A DNA stretch of 64,000 nucleotides from JBOGXA01 sp050694175 (GTDB lineage: Bacteria; Actinomycetota; CADDZG01; WHSQ01): the NCBI GenBank assembly GCA_050694175.1, contig JBOGXA010000015.1, positions 31,613 through 95,612 on the forward strand, read 5' to 3'. The notes beneath the pieces are model-generated. The model saw only the letters and a program-made list of their open reading frames with translations, did no database searches and was not told where the DNA came from. Of the stretch, positions 24,246-33,004 are shown in pieces (the first letter of the stretch is position 1; every line of letters begins with the position of its first letter). A program made the translations under genes and the position numbers.

Positions 24246-25081
24246 CTCTCGCGCATGGTGTGGCAACACCCGAGGACTTCTGGGGGGCGTGGTCGTGGGA
24301 GCCCACGGTGCTGATCGGTTTAGTAATCATCGCGGCGATATACGCACGCGGATCGCTGGCAATACGGCGGCATCGAGGCCGAGAGGCGGCGTTCTACGGG
24401 GGACTCATTGCGATCTTCGTCGCTCTGGTCTCGCCACTGCACGCCGTTTCCGAAGCGTTGTTCTCGGCGCACATGGTGCAACACCTTGTGCTCATCCTGG
24501 TTGCGGCCCCACTTCTAGTTCTCAGCGCACCCGGCGTGCACCTGGCGCTGGCGTTCCCCCCGACCTTGCGCCGCTTCTGGCACCGGCGCGTGCGGACACG
24601 GTCGGTGAGGGCGCTGACGTCCGCCGCGGGGAATCCGGTAGTCGTATGGAGTGCGCACGCCGCTGCCTTGTGGGCGTGGCACCTTCCCGGTCTGTATGAA
24701 GCCGCTCTTCGCAACGAGCTCGTTCACGTCTTGGAGCATGTGAGCTTCCTGGCCACGGCGGTGCTGTTCTGGGCGGTGGTGGGCCACCGGTCGCGTAGAC
24801 GTGTTGGATACGGACCGACCATCCTGTTCGTCTTCACCACCGCGCTCCAGAGCGGAGGGCTGGGAGCGCTGCTGATCTTCGCAGACCGGGTTCTCTATTC
24901 CGTTCACATCTCGCGGGCCCACGACTGGGGACTGACCGCCCTTGAGGATCAGCAACTTGCCGGCGCATTGATGTGGATCCCGCCGGGATTCGTCTACTTC
25001 ATCGTGATGGCCGCCTTGTTCATGAAGTGGTTGAGATACATGGACCGACGTACGCTTGTCGTGGAACCGGGGGAGTTGTGA
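24242..25081 (+). CDS. ctaG: Cytochrome c oxidase assembly factor CtaG (caa3_CtaG family)
   Basis: 279 residues with seven membrane helices. His-containing segments typical of the family are visible: HMVQHLVLILVAAPLLVLSAP, WAWHLPGLYEAAL and HVLEHVSFLATAVLFW, with a C-terminal QQLAGALMWIPPGFVYF. By family it acts in CuB or heme assembly of caa3-type oxidase, which fits its position behind ctaCDE. Overlaps qcrC by GTGA. Confidence 0.9.
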   Translation: MTLAHGVATPEDFWGAWSWEPTVLIGLVIIAAIYARGSLAIRRHRGREAAFYGGLIAIFVALVSPLHAVSEALFSAHMVQHLVLILVAAPLLVLSAPGVHLALAFPPTLRRFWHRRVRTRSVRALTSAAGNPVVVWSAHAAALWAWHLPGLYEAALRNELVHVLEHVSFLATAVLFWAVVGHRSRRRVGYGPTILFVFTTALQSGGLGALLIFADRVLYSVHISRAHDWGLTALEDQQLAGALMWIPPGFVYFIVMAALFMKWLRYMDRRTLVVEPGEL

Positions 25082-25869
25082 AACGCGCGGTTGCGTTGTC
25101 GGCGCTAATCGCCATCGCGTCGCTGTACGCGGCGTGTGACTACTTCGAGGGCGAAACGAACCCAACTCGGGTTACCCCAGACACCTCAGAGCAGCTCGCG
25201 ACCGCGTCGGGAGGTGAGCTCTACTCGAGGGATTGCGGGTGGTGCCACGGCAACGACGGCGAAGGCACCGCGCGCGGGCCCGACCTTGTATCGGGCGAGA
25301 ACGGCCCTGCGTTCACCGACTTCATGCTGGCGACGGGACGCATGCCGATTGACGATCCCGACGAGCGGGCGGAACGGCATGAACCCGTTTACAACGACCA
25401 ACAAATTGCTGCAATCGTCGACTACGTTGCCGACTTCGGAGCGGACGGGCCTGATATCCCGGAAGTGCATCCGGAGGAAGGGGATCTCGGCGAGGGACTA
25501 GAGCTATACCAGGAGAACTGCGCGGCGTGTCATGCGCCGACGCTGATAGGAGCGCCGCTCACGAGGGGTAGGGCCGGATCTCGCAGCATCATTGCCCCCG
25601 GGCTGCGCGCCGCGACCTCAACGGAGATCACCGAGGCAATGCTCGTGGGACCCGGCGCGATGCCCGTCTTCAGCGAGGACACGTTCACGGAGTCTCAGTT
25701 CGACTCGATCGTGGCGTACGTCATCGAGCAACAGGACCCCAACGACCGCGGCGGGGCTCCCATCGGCCACGTGGGTCCCGTGGCGGAAGGCGCGGTCGCG
25801 TGGATCATCGGGCTGGGGGCGATGCTGTTGCTGATCAGGTGGATAGGCACAAAGATCGGAGAGGTATGA
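25078..25869 (+). CDS. qcrC: Diheme cytochrome c of the bc complex (QcrC)
   Basis: 263 residues. An N-terminal lipoprotein-like signal (IASLYAAC) is followed by two cytochrome c domains with heme motifs CGWCH (53-57) and CAACH (148-152). A C-terminal helix (AVAWIIGLGAMLLLIRW) anchors the protein. In actinobacteria this diheme cytochrome c1 equivalent passes electrons directly from the bc complex to CuA within a supercomplex; soluble cytochrome c is not needed. Translation is coupled to ctaG and qcrA. Confidence 0.92.
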   Translation: MKRAVALSALIAIASLYAACDYFEGETNPTRVTPDTSEQLATASGGELYSRDCGWCHGNDGEGTARGPDLVSGENGPAFTDFMLATGRMPIDDPDERAERHEPVYNDQQIAAIVDYVADFGADGPDIPEVHPEEGDLGEGLELYQENCAACHAPTLIGAPLTRGRAGSRSIIAPGLRAATSTEITEAMLVGPGAMPVFSEDTFTESQFDSIVAYVIEQQDPNDRGGAPIGHVGPVAEGAVAWIIGLGAMLLLIRWIGTKIGEV

Positions 25870-26714
25870 GGGACGCGGGGGGTCGGCGGGGGCGGGGGAT
25901 CGCCGCCAGCTTTGCGGTGAGCGCCCTCGCGTCCGTTGCGGTCGCGATCGTGTACGCGTTCGGGGGTCAGGTCCAGCTCGAGGGCGCCCTGCTCGGCGTC
26001 GCGCTCGGAGGCCTGGCCGTCGGTCTGATCCAGTGGGCCAAGGAGATGATGCCCGGCGGCCACTACGTCCAGGAGCGGGAGCGATCGCTGGGCCAGCCCT
26101 CCGCACAAGTTGAGGTCGAAGACTCGTTCGTCGAGGGCGAGGAGGGGATCGAACGCAGGAGCTTTCTTACCAAGATGCTGGGCGTCGCTCTGGGAGCCCT
26201 CGGACTGGCGGCGCTCTTTCCCATTCGCAGCCTCGGCAGCCGCCCGGGCCGCAGCCTGTTCGTCACCGAGTGGGAGGAGGGCTCCCGGCTCGTCACTCTC
26301 GACGGCACCCCGGTGCGACCGGACGACCTCGCAGTCGGTGGTGTCCTGACGGTCTTTCCCGACAGGTTCACTCAGCCGGCCGACGCCCAAACGCTCCTGA
26401 TTCGCCTGGACTCCGACGAGTACGAGCCGGTGCCCGGACGCGAGGGCTGGGCGCCGGAGGGTTTCGTCGCCTTCTCGAAGATCTGCACGCACGCCGGATG
26501 CCCGGTCGGCCTGTACCAGCCGACTAACCACGAGCTGCTCTGCCCGTGCCATCAGTCTGTGTTCAATGTGCTCGAGGGGGCTCGGCCGCTGTCCGGGCCC
26601 GCCGAGAGGGCCCTGCCGCAGCTTCCACTTGCGATCGACGAGGAGGGTTACCTGATCGCGCAGGGCGATTATCAAGAACCGGTTGGGCCCGGTTTTTGGG
26701 GCGCCAATGATTAG
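25866..26714 (+). CDS. qcrA: Rieske iron-sulfur subunit (QcrA)
   Basis: 282 residues with three membrane helices (about 11-33, 38-57, 102-122), the actinobacterial QcrA layout, where most bacteria have one. The 2Fe-2S site is intact: CTHAGCPVGLY and LCPCHQSVF. It takes electrons from menaquinol and passes them to QcrC. ATG at 25866 overlaps the qcrC stop; its own end overlaps qcrB by eight bases. Confidence 0.95.
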   Translation: MRDAGGRRGRGIAASFAVSALASVAVAIVYAFGGQVQLEGALLGVALGGLAVGLIQWAKEMMPGGHYVQERERSLGQPSAQVEVEDSFVEGEEGIERRSFLTKMLGVALGALGLAALFPIRSLGSRPGRSLFVTEWEEGSRLVTLDGTPVRPDDLAVGGVLTVFPDRFTQPADAQTLLIRLDSDEYEPVPGREGWAPEGFVAFSKICTHAGCPVGLYQPTNHELLCPCHQSVFNVLEGARPLSGPAERALPQLPLAIDEEGYLIAQGDYQEPVGPGFWGAND

Positions 26715-28065
26715 GCGAACCGCCCGGTGGCTCGACGATCGTGTGGGCGCGTCGTCGTTCACCCGCGAGGCATTGAACAAGGTATTTCCGGATCACTGGT
26801 CGTTCATGCTCGGCGAGATTGCTCTCTATTGCTTCGTGATTCTGGTGTTGACCGGCGTCTTTCTCACTCTGTTCTTCGACGCCAGCACGAGCAAGTCCAT
26901 TTACGAGGGAACCTACGAGCCGCTAAACGGCGTCGAGGTCTCCGATGCCTACCGCTCGGTGGTCGAGCTGAGCTTCGATGTGCGCGCCGGACTCGTTATG
27001 CGCCAGATCCATCATTGGGCGGCGTTGGTGTTTATCGCGGCAATCATCCTGCACTTGTGCCGGATCTTCTTTACCGGCGCGTTTCGCAGACCTCGCGAGC
27101 TCAACTGGATCATTGGGGTGACCCTTCTCATCCTGGCGATCTTCAACGGATTCACGGGCTATTCGCTGCCCGATGATCTCCTGTCCGGCACCGGCCTGCG
27201 CATCGCGTACTCGGTCGCTCTGTCGATTCCTCTGATTGGAACGTGGCTGGCGTTTCTTGTTTTCGGCGGCGAGTTCCCCGCCGATCAGATCATCGGCCGG
27301 CTTTTTGTCACCCACATCATGATCGTCCCGGCTCTGATAGCAGGGCTCATCGGCGTCCACCTAGCTCTCGTGTGGCGCCAGAAGCACACGCAGTTCCCGG
27401 GCCGGGGGCGCACCGAGAGCAATGTGGTGGGCTCTCGCCTGTGGCCGACGTATTCAGCCAAGTCGGTCGGTTTGTTCTGCGGTGTGTTCGCCTTGCTCTG
27501 TTTTCTCGCCGGGCTCTTTCAAATCAACCCGGTATGGCTCTACGGTCCTTTCGAACCGCAACAGGTGCCGGCGCCTGCTCAGCCGGACTGGTACCTGGGG
27601 TGGGTCGAGGGAGCGTTGCGGGTCATGCCATCGTGGGCCCCTACGGTCTTCGGCCAGTTGATACCGAACATCTTCTTCCCGGCGGTCCTGTTGCCGACGA
27701 TCACCTTCGGCTTGCTCTATGCGTGGCCCTTCGTCGAGGCGCGCTTCACCGGAGACCGGGAACCCCATCACCTTCTCGACCGCGCCCGCGACCGGCCCAT
27801 GCGAACGGCCCTCGGCGCCGTAACGCTCACGTTCTATGCATTGATGTTCGTTGCCGCGAGCAACGATCTGATCGCGAAGTGGCTCAAGGTCTCGGTCCTC
27901 ACGACGACGACTGTGTTCCAGGTCCTGCTCATCGTGTTGCCACCCGTCGTCGGCTATATCGTCTACCGGTTGATGAGGGGCTTACAGTTGAGCGGGGCCG
28001 AGCGATTCAGCGAGATGCCCGCACGCGCCCTGCGAAAACCCCCCGCGCCTACAGCTCCGAGATGA
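26707..28065 (+). CDS. qcrB: Cytochrome b subunit (QcrB)
   Basis: 452 residues, eight to nine helices. Heme b ligands are in MRQIHHWAALVFIAAIILHL and FVTHIMIVPALIAGLIGVHLAL. The Qo-site region reads QPDWYLGWVEGALRVMP. It oxidises menaquinol. It is somewhat shorter than mycobacterial QcrB (about 550), which has a longer C-terminal tail. Last gene of the 8-kb operon; its end overlaps the convergent punA gene by 17 bases. Confidence 0.95.
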   Translation: MIRRTARWLDDRVGASSFTREALNKVFPDHWSFMLGEIALYCFVILVLTGVFLTLFFDASTSKSIYEGTYEPLNGVEVSDAYRSVVELSFDVRAGLVMRQIHHWAALVFIAAIILHLCRIFFTGAFRRPRELNWIIGVTLLILAIFNGFTGYSLPDDLLSGTGLRIAYSVALSIPLIGTWLAFLVFGGEFPADQIIGRLFVTHIMIVPALIAGLIGVHLALVWRQKHTQFPGRGRTESNVVGSRLWPTYSAKSVGLFCGVFALLCFLAGLFQINPVWLYGPFEPQQVPAPAQPDWYLGWVEGALRVMPSWAPTVFGQLIPNIFFPAVLLPTITFGLLYAWPFVEARFTGDREPHHLLDRARDRPMRTALGAVTLTFYALMFVAASNDLIAKWLKVSVLTTTTVFQVLLIVLPPVVGYIVYRLMRGLQLSGAERFSEMPARALRKPPAPTAPR

Positions 28066-28831
28066 CACCGCGCAGGATGTGCTCGAGGCGCGTGGCCGCG
28101 TCCCGGCCGGCGCGGGCAACCTCGTCGTGGCTCAACGACTCCTTCCCCAACCCCGCGGCGGGGTTCGACACGATCGAGATCCCGAGCACGCGCGCTCCCA
28201 GGTAACGCGCCTGGATCGCCTCCAGCACGGTGGACATGCCGACGAGGTCGGCCCCCATCGTCGCGAGCATCCGCACCTCCGCCGGCGTCTCATAGGTGGG
28301 CCCGGAGAGGCCCGCGTAGACGCCCTCGGGCACCAGCGGATCGACGGCATGGGCGAGGGCACGCAGCTCACGGTCGTAGACCTCGGTCAGATCCAGAAAG
28401 CGAGGCCCTACTGCATCGTCGTTCGTCCCCAGCAGCGGGTTTGTTCCCGTCAGGTTGATGTGGTCTGAGATGAGACAAGGTGACCCGATCTCGAGTCCCG
28501 GATTGATCCCGCCGGCTGCGTTGGTGAGCACGATCGTGTCGCACCCGGCCTCCACGGCCGCCCGCACCCAGAAGGTGACGGTGCGCGCGTCGTGACCCTC
28601 GTACAGGTGCACGCGGCCGGAGAAAACAATCGTCGGGGCGGCTCCGATGTCGCCGAAGTACAGGCTTCCCTCGTGACCGGCGACCGTTGATGCCGGCATT
28701 CCGTCGATCTCGGAGTAGGGAATGGGGCCACCGTCGACGAGCGAAGTGACCAGACTCGTGCCGAGGCCCGAGCCGAGCACGAGTGCTGCGCGCGCTTTAT
28801 CGAGGCCGGTGAGGTCGCGGAGGCTGCTCAT
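28049..28831 (-). CDS. punA: Purine-nucleoside phosphorylase
   Basis: 260 residues of the trimeric PNP family: ALVLGSGLGTSL (phosphate loop), GRVHLYEGHD, VLTNAAGGINPGLEIG, the GLSGPTYETPAE loop, and MSTVLEAIQARYLGARVLGISIVSN read in two halves. It splits guanosine, inosine and deoxy forms to base and (deoxy)ribose 1-phosphate. Its start codon shares one base with the stop of the pyrimidine phosphorylase upstream, so the two are co-translated. It is the last gene of the nucleoside salvage operon. Confidence 0.94.
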   Translation of the reverse strand: MSSLRDLTGLDKARAALVLGSGLGTSLVTSLVDGGPIPYSEIDGMPASTVAGHEGSLYFGDIGAAPTIVFSGRVHLYEGHDARTVTFWVRAAVEAGCDTIVLTNAAGGINPGLEIGSPCLISDHINLTGTNPLLGTNDDAVGPRFLDLTEVYDRELRALAHAVDPLVPEGVYAGLSGPTYETPAEVRMLATMGADLVGMSTVLEAIQARYLGARVLGISIVSNPAAGLGKESLSHDEVARAGRDAATRLEHILRGVISEL

Positions 28832-30099
28832 CACGCGATCCGTTCCAGGATCATCGGAGGGCTCTCGGGTTTTTCGCTGCCGGTTCTCACGCCGCCCGCC
28901 AGGGCCTCGAGCGCGGGCTCGAAGCGAGTGCCGTCGTCCGCGCGCAGTTCCAGCACCGGCTCGCCGGCTTCCACCTCGTCGCCAGGTCTCTTGAGAATGA
29001 CCACACCGGCCGTCGGACTGACGGGATCCTCCTTGCGAGCGCGGCCCGCGCCCAAACGCCATGCGGCGACTCCGACCGCACGGGCGTCGAGCAGGGTCAC
29101 ATATCCATCCGTTTCGGCTGTCACCGAATGGCGCTCGGATGCTTCAGGAAGGGCCGCTTCTGGATCTCCGCCCTGAGCGCGCACCATCTCTCGCCATTTG
29201 TCGAACGCGGCGCCCGAATCGATGACCGACTGCGGGTCACCCACCACGTCCGCCAGCGACAACATCTCACTTGCCAGCGCGAGCGTGACCTCCATGAGAT
29301 CGGCCGGGCCCCGACCGCGCAGCGCATCGACGGACTCCTGTACCTCGAGCGCGTTGCCGGCCGTTAACCCCAACGGGGTATCCATGCTGGTAAGCAGTGC
29401 ACTGGTTCTGACTCCGTGAGCGTCTCCGAGCCGAACCATCGTCTGTGCAAGCTCGCGGGCACTTGCGAGGTCGGGAAGGAATGCTCCCGATCCAACCTTC
29501 ACATCGAGCACGAGCGCACCGGTCCCCTCAGCGATCTTCTTGGACATGATCGACGACGCGATCAGCGGGATCGATTCCACGGTGGCCGTGACGTCTCGCA
29601 GCGCGTACAGCTTGCGATCTGCTGGCGCGAGCCCGGGGCCCGCAGAGCAGATCACACAACCGATGTCGGCGAGAACGCGCACCATCTCGTCGGGTTTGAG
29701 ATCGACGCGGAAACCCGGGATCGACTCGAGCTTGTCGAGTGTGCCGCCGGTGTGGCCCAGGCCCCGGCCCGACATCATCGGATCGGCAACCCCGCACGCC
29801 GCGACGATCGGCGCCAGCACGAGAGACACCTTGTCGCCCACCCCGCCGGTCGAGTGTTTGTCCGCGGTCGGCATCGACACCGACGACAGATCCATTCGGT
29901 CACCGGAGGCGATCATCGCGGCGGTCCAGGTAGAAAGCTCGTCGGGCTGCATCCCTCGCCACACGATGGCCATGAGTAACGCGGATGCCTGCTCGTCCGC
30001 GATCCGCCCGCCCGTGTACGCGTCTATGAACCAGCGAATCTGCTCATCCGACAAGCGCTCCCCGTCGCGCTTGGTCCGAATGACGTCGACTGCGTTCAC
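28831..30099 (-). CDS. deoA: Pyrimidine-nucleoside (thymidine) phosphorylase
   Basis: 422 residues. The family signature KHSTGGVGDKVSLVLAP is intact, with MSGRGLGHTGGTLDKLESIPGF and the lysine-rich phosphate site. The C-terminal beta domain is PYNP_C. It converts thymidine and (deoxy)uridine to base and sugar 1-phosphate. The GTG at 30099 is chosen 11 bases after the cytidine deaminase stop, with GAGGT overlapping that stop. The order cdd-deoA-punA lets deoxycytidine be deaminated, then cleaved; DeoC is at 15.4 kb. Confidence 0.94.
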   Translation of the reverse strand: MNAVDVIRTKRDGERLSDEQIRWFIDAYTGGRIADEQASALLMAIVWRGMQPDELSTWTAAMIASGDRMDLSSVSMPTADKHSTGGVGDKVSLVLAPIVAACGVADPMMSGRGLGHTGGTLDKLESIPGFRVDLKPDEMVRVLADIGCVICSAGPGLAPADRKLYALRDVTATVESIPLIASSIMSKKIAEGTGALVLDVKVGSGAFLPDLASARELAQTMVRLGDAHGVRTSALLTSMDTPLGLTAGNALEVQESVDALRGRGPADLMEVTLALASEMLSLADVVGDPQSVIDSGAAFDKWREMVRAQGGDPEAALPEASERHSVTAETDGYVTLLDARAVGVAAWRLGAGRARKEDPVSPTAGVVILKRPGDEVEAGEPVLELRADDGTRFEPALEALAGGVRTGSEKPESPPMILERIA

Positions 30100-30110
30100 C
30101 GTGGTGAGGG

Positions 30111-30515
30111 TTACCTCGTTCGCAGCGACAGGTCTTGGTCGGTGAATGCATCGGGCAAAAGTGAATCGAGCCGGCGTGGCCCGTCGGCAGAGTCCACAAG
30201 GAGCTCGGGTCCGCCGGACTCCATCAGCAACTGCCGGCACCGCCCGCACGGGGCGAGCCAGCTCCCCTCGGAATCGACGATGCTCACCGCCACCAGTCGT
30301 CCGCCGCCCGAGTCGTAGAGGTCCGACACAAGTCCGCACTCTGCGCACAGGGTCAGTCCGTAAGAAGCGTTCTCAACATTGCATCCCGTCACCATCTCGC
30401 CGTCGTCGACGAGAGCCGCGGCTCCGACTCGTAGTCCCGAGTACGGCGCGTATGCACGGCTCGCGGCTTCACGCGCCTCGGCTCGAAGGTCGTTCCAGTC
30501 GATCGGCTCGGTCAC
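30111..30515 (-). CDS. cdd: Cytidine deaminase
   Basis: 134 residues, the short tetrameric type. Zinc ligands are Cys57, Cys90 and Cys93 (TLCAEC; APCGRCRQ), and Glu59 is the proton shuttle. The Arg that follows the catalytic Glu in Bacillus (CAER) is Cys60 here. It turns (deoxy)cytidine into (deoxy)uridine. It sits between the nucleoside ABC transporter genes and deoA on the same strand. Confidence 0.94.
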   Translation of the reverse strand: MTEPIDWNDLRAEAREAASRAYAPYSGLRVGAAALVDDGEMVTGCNVENASYGLTLCAECGLVSDLYDSGGGRLVAVSIVDSEGSWLAPCGRCRQLLMESGGPELLVDSADGPRRLDSLLPDAFTDQDLSLRTR

Positions 30516-30557
30516 GGCTTACCCTCCGGTCTTTGTGCTGACCGAGCAATCTTCGCG

Positions 30558-31805
30558 CTATTCCTTGATGTACGGCTGTCCGTCCGCCGCCGGGGGCCGC
30601 GCCCGGCCGACGAGACCGGCTACGACCAGGATCGTTGCCACATACGGAGCCATGAGGAGGAACTCGGATGGCACGGGAACGCCGAGGATCGACAGTTTGT
30701 TTTGGAGCGAATCGGCGAAGCCGAACACCAGCGCCGCCCCCAGCGCCCCTATCGGGTTCCACCGCCCAAAGATCATTGCCGCGAGGGCGATGAAGCCCCG
30801 GCCCCCCGTCATTCCCTCGTTGAAGTTGCCCACCGATCCGACCGTGAAGTAGGCGCCCGCGAGCCCGGCGACCATTCCGCCAAGGATCACGTTCCGATAC
30901 CGGACCCGCAAGACGTTGATACCGACGGTGTCCGCAGCCTTCGGGTGCTCGCCGACGGCACGCACGCGCAAGCCCCATCTCGTGCGAAACAGGCCGAAAT
31001 GTATCAGAGCCACCAGCGCAAACATCAGATACACGAAGATGCTGTGATCGAAGAGCAGGGGGCCGAGGATCGGGATGTCGGACAGGCCCGGAATGTCAAT
31101 GTTTCCGAACGTTCCCGGTTGGTTCAAATGGCGGTACTCGGGGTCACCGAGGATGAGCGCGGTGAGATAGCTCGTTATCCCCAAGGCGAAGATGTTCAAG
31201 ACTGTTCCGGCGATTATCTGATCGGTTCGATAGCGGATCGATAGAACGGCAAGCGCAGCACCCAGCAGGGCACCAGACGCTACTCCTGCGAGAGCCCCGA
31301 CGATGAGGCTGCTTGATGCGCTGCCGACGAGGGCGCCGGTAAAAGCGGCGGTCAACATCATTCCCTCGATTGCGATGTTGATTACCCCTGATCGCTCGCA
31401 CAGGACACCCGATAGCGCGCCGAGTGTGATCGGTACGGCGCTCAGGATTGTGGTGCGAAGCATCCCGAGGAAGTTCAGCGACTTCCCCGCAGCCGCCCAC
31501 AGCAGGAACGCGATCACGAAGCAAGTGACGACGACCCCGAGAACGATGTAGATGCGACCTCCGAACCCGCGCGCGAGCTGCACACCACCCAGGAACGCGC
31601 ACACCGCCGCGAGCATCAGGGCGACGGGTCGGGCCGGAAGCGTGATCGTGAACTCGTCCAGTACGAAGCTCGAATCTGCCCCGGAGTCGGTGCCGACGCC
31701 GAACGCGTAGGTCATGAGCGCGGCGAGCAGCAGGAACGTGATCCCCATGCCGCGCGACCGGGTGAGCGACATGGACCTCCTGGTCGCAATCGCCGCAGTA
31801 GTCAT
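30558..31805 (-). CDS. ABC transporter permease, nucleoside type (second permease)
   Basis: 415 residues with about ten helices, BPD_transp_2 (RbsC-like). The motif GVLCERSGVINIAIEGMMLTAAF is the family signature of the BMP/nucleoside importers. The long N-terminal part has two extra helices. It overlaps the first permease gene by ATGA and precedes cdd by 42 bases. The companions and the operon partners point to purine and pyrimidine nucleosides as cargo. Confidence 0.9.
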   Translation of the reverse strand: MTTAAIATRRSMSLTRSRGMGITFLLLAALMTYAFGVGTDSGADSSFVLDEFTITLPARPVALMLAAVCAFLGGVQLARGFGGRIYIVLGVVVTCFVIAFLLWAAAGKSLNFLGMLRTTILSAVPITLGALSGVLCERSGVINIAIEGMMLTAAFTGALVGSASSSLIVGALAGVASGALLGAALAVLSIRYRTDQIIAGTVLNIFALGITSYLTALILGDPEYRHLNQPGTFGNIDIPGLSDIPILGPLLFDHSIFVYLMFALVALIHFGLFRTRWGLRVRAVGEHPKAADTVGINVLRVRYRNVILGGMVAGLAGAYFTVGSVGNFNEGMTGGRGFIALAAMIFGRWNPIGALGAALVFGFADSLQNKLSILGVPVPSEFLLMAPYVATILVVAGLVGRARPPAADGQPYIKE

Positions 31806-33004
31806 GCGGCCCAGCTTTTCGTAAACGCGTCGGTTTCGACGGTACGGTCGGCGCGGATGCGGAAGATCTCGCGGACGAGGGCGGGTGCCGCCATGAACGC
31901 GATGATCAGCGCCTGGATCACGACGATGATGTCGACCGGAGTGTCGGACGCGGCCTGCATCAGATTGCCTCCCTGGCGCAGAAGCCCGAACAGCAGAGCC
32001 GCCGCAACTACGCCGGCGGGGTGCGACCGGCCGAGCAGCGCGAGAGCGATTGCGTCGAAACCGATCCCCGAGGAGAAGCCTGGGAACACGCTTTTCTGGA
32101 CGCCCAGCACCGCGCTCGTCCCCGCAAGCCCTGCGAGTCCTCCGGCGAGAGTCATGGCGAGTATGTAGACACCGCCCACGCTCATGCCGGCGTACGCGCC
32201 GGCGCTTGGATTAACACCCACCGCGCGGAACTCGAATCCGACGGTGGAGCGGAACAGCAGCCACCAGATGCCGAACGCGGCTGCGAGCGCGAGCAGGATG
32301 CCCGCGTGCACCCGATAGTCGCTTCCCGCCAGCAACGGCAGCTCTGCGTTGTCCCCCACGGTCTTCGAGATCGGGTCCTCGCGGCCGGGCCGCAGGAAGG
32401 CCTGGGTCGTCAGCATGTAGTCGGTGAGATAGAGGGCGACGAAGTTGAGCATGATCGTCGTGATCACCTCGTGGGCCCCCGTGCGCGCCTTCAGGACGCC
32501 GGGGATGAACCCCCACGCCGCGCCGCCGAGGAATCCCGCGATTAGTGCGAAAGGAAGAAGAATTACGGCGGGCAAGCTGTCGAAGGTGAAGCCGATGAAT
32601 GTGGCCGTCATCGCTCCCGCGAGGAGCTGACCTTCGGCGCCGATGTTGAACATCCCGGCCCGGAAGGCAAGGGCGACCGCAAGGCCCGCGAACATGAGAG
32701 GGGTCGCGATCACGATGCTCTCGCTAATCGCATTCGGACTACCCAAAGCGCCTTTGAACAGGGCGTAGTAGGAGTCGTAGACGAGTTCCCACGACATCTG
32801 AAAAGCCGCTCCGGGGTTGCGGAAGAACGATGCCCACGCCCGCAACGTCTCGGGGTTGGTGAAAACGATGAAGAGCGCTCCGCAGACGAGTGCGGCAACC
32901 AGCGCGAGGGCCGGGACCAGCAGGGCCCGTAGCGGGGAGCGCTTGGCGGTGGCGGGCTGTACAGGTTCCGGCGGTGTCTCGGCGGGCCGCTCCTCGGTCT
33001 TCAC
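31802..33004 (-). CDS. ABC transporter permease, nucleoside type (first permease)
   Basis: 400 residues with eight to ten helices. The BPD_transp_2 signature reads FRAGMFNIGAEGQLLAGAM, followed by WGFIPGVLKARTGAHEVITTIMLN, the cytoplasmic coupling segment. It forms the channel with the next permease. Both ends overlap neighbouring genes by four bases, so the ATPase and both permeases are translated as a unit. Confidence 0.9.
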   Translation of the reverse strand: MKTEERPAETPPEPVQPATAKRSPLRALLVPALALVAALVCGALFIVFTNPETLRAWASFFRNPGAAFQMSWELVYDSYYALFKGALGSPNAISESIVIATPLMFAGLAVALAFRAGMFNIGAEGQLLAGAMTATFIGFTFDSLPAVILLPFALIAGFLGGAAWGFIPGVLKARTGAHEVITTIMLNFVALYLTDYMLTTQAFLRPGREDPISKTVGDNAELPLLAGSDYRVHAGILLALAAAFGIWWLLFRSTVGFEFRAVGVNPSAGAYAGMSVGGVYILAMTLAGGLAGLAGTSAVLGVQKSVFPGFSSGIGFDAIALALLGRSHPAGVVAAALLFGLLRQGGNLMQAASDTPVDIIVVIQALIIAFMAAPALVREIFRIRADRTVETDAFTKSWAA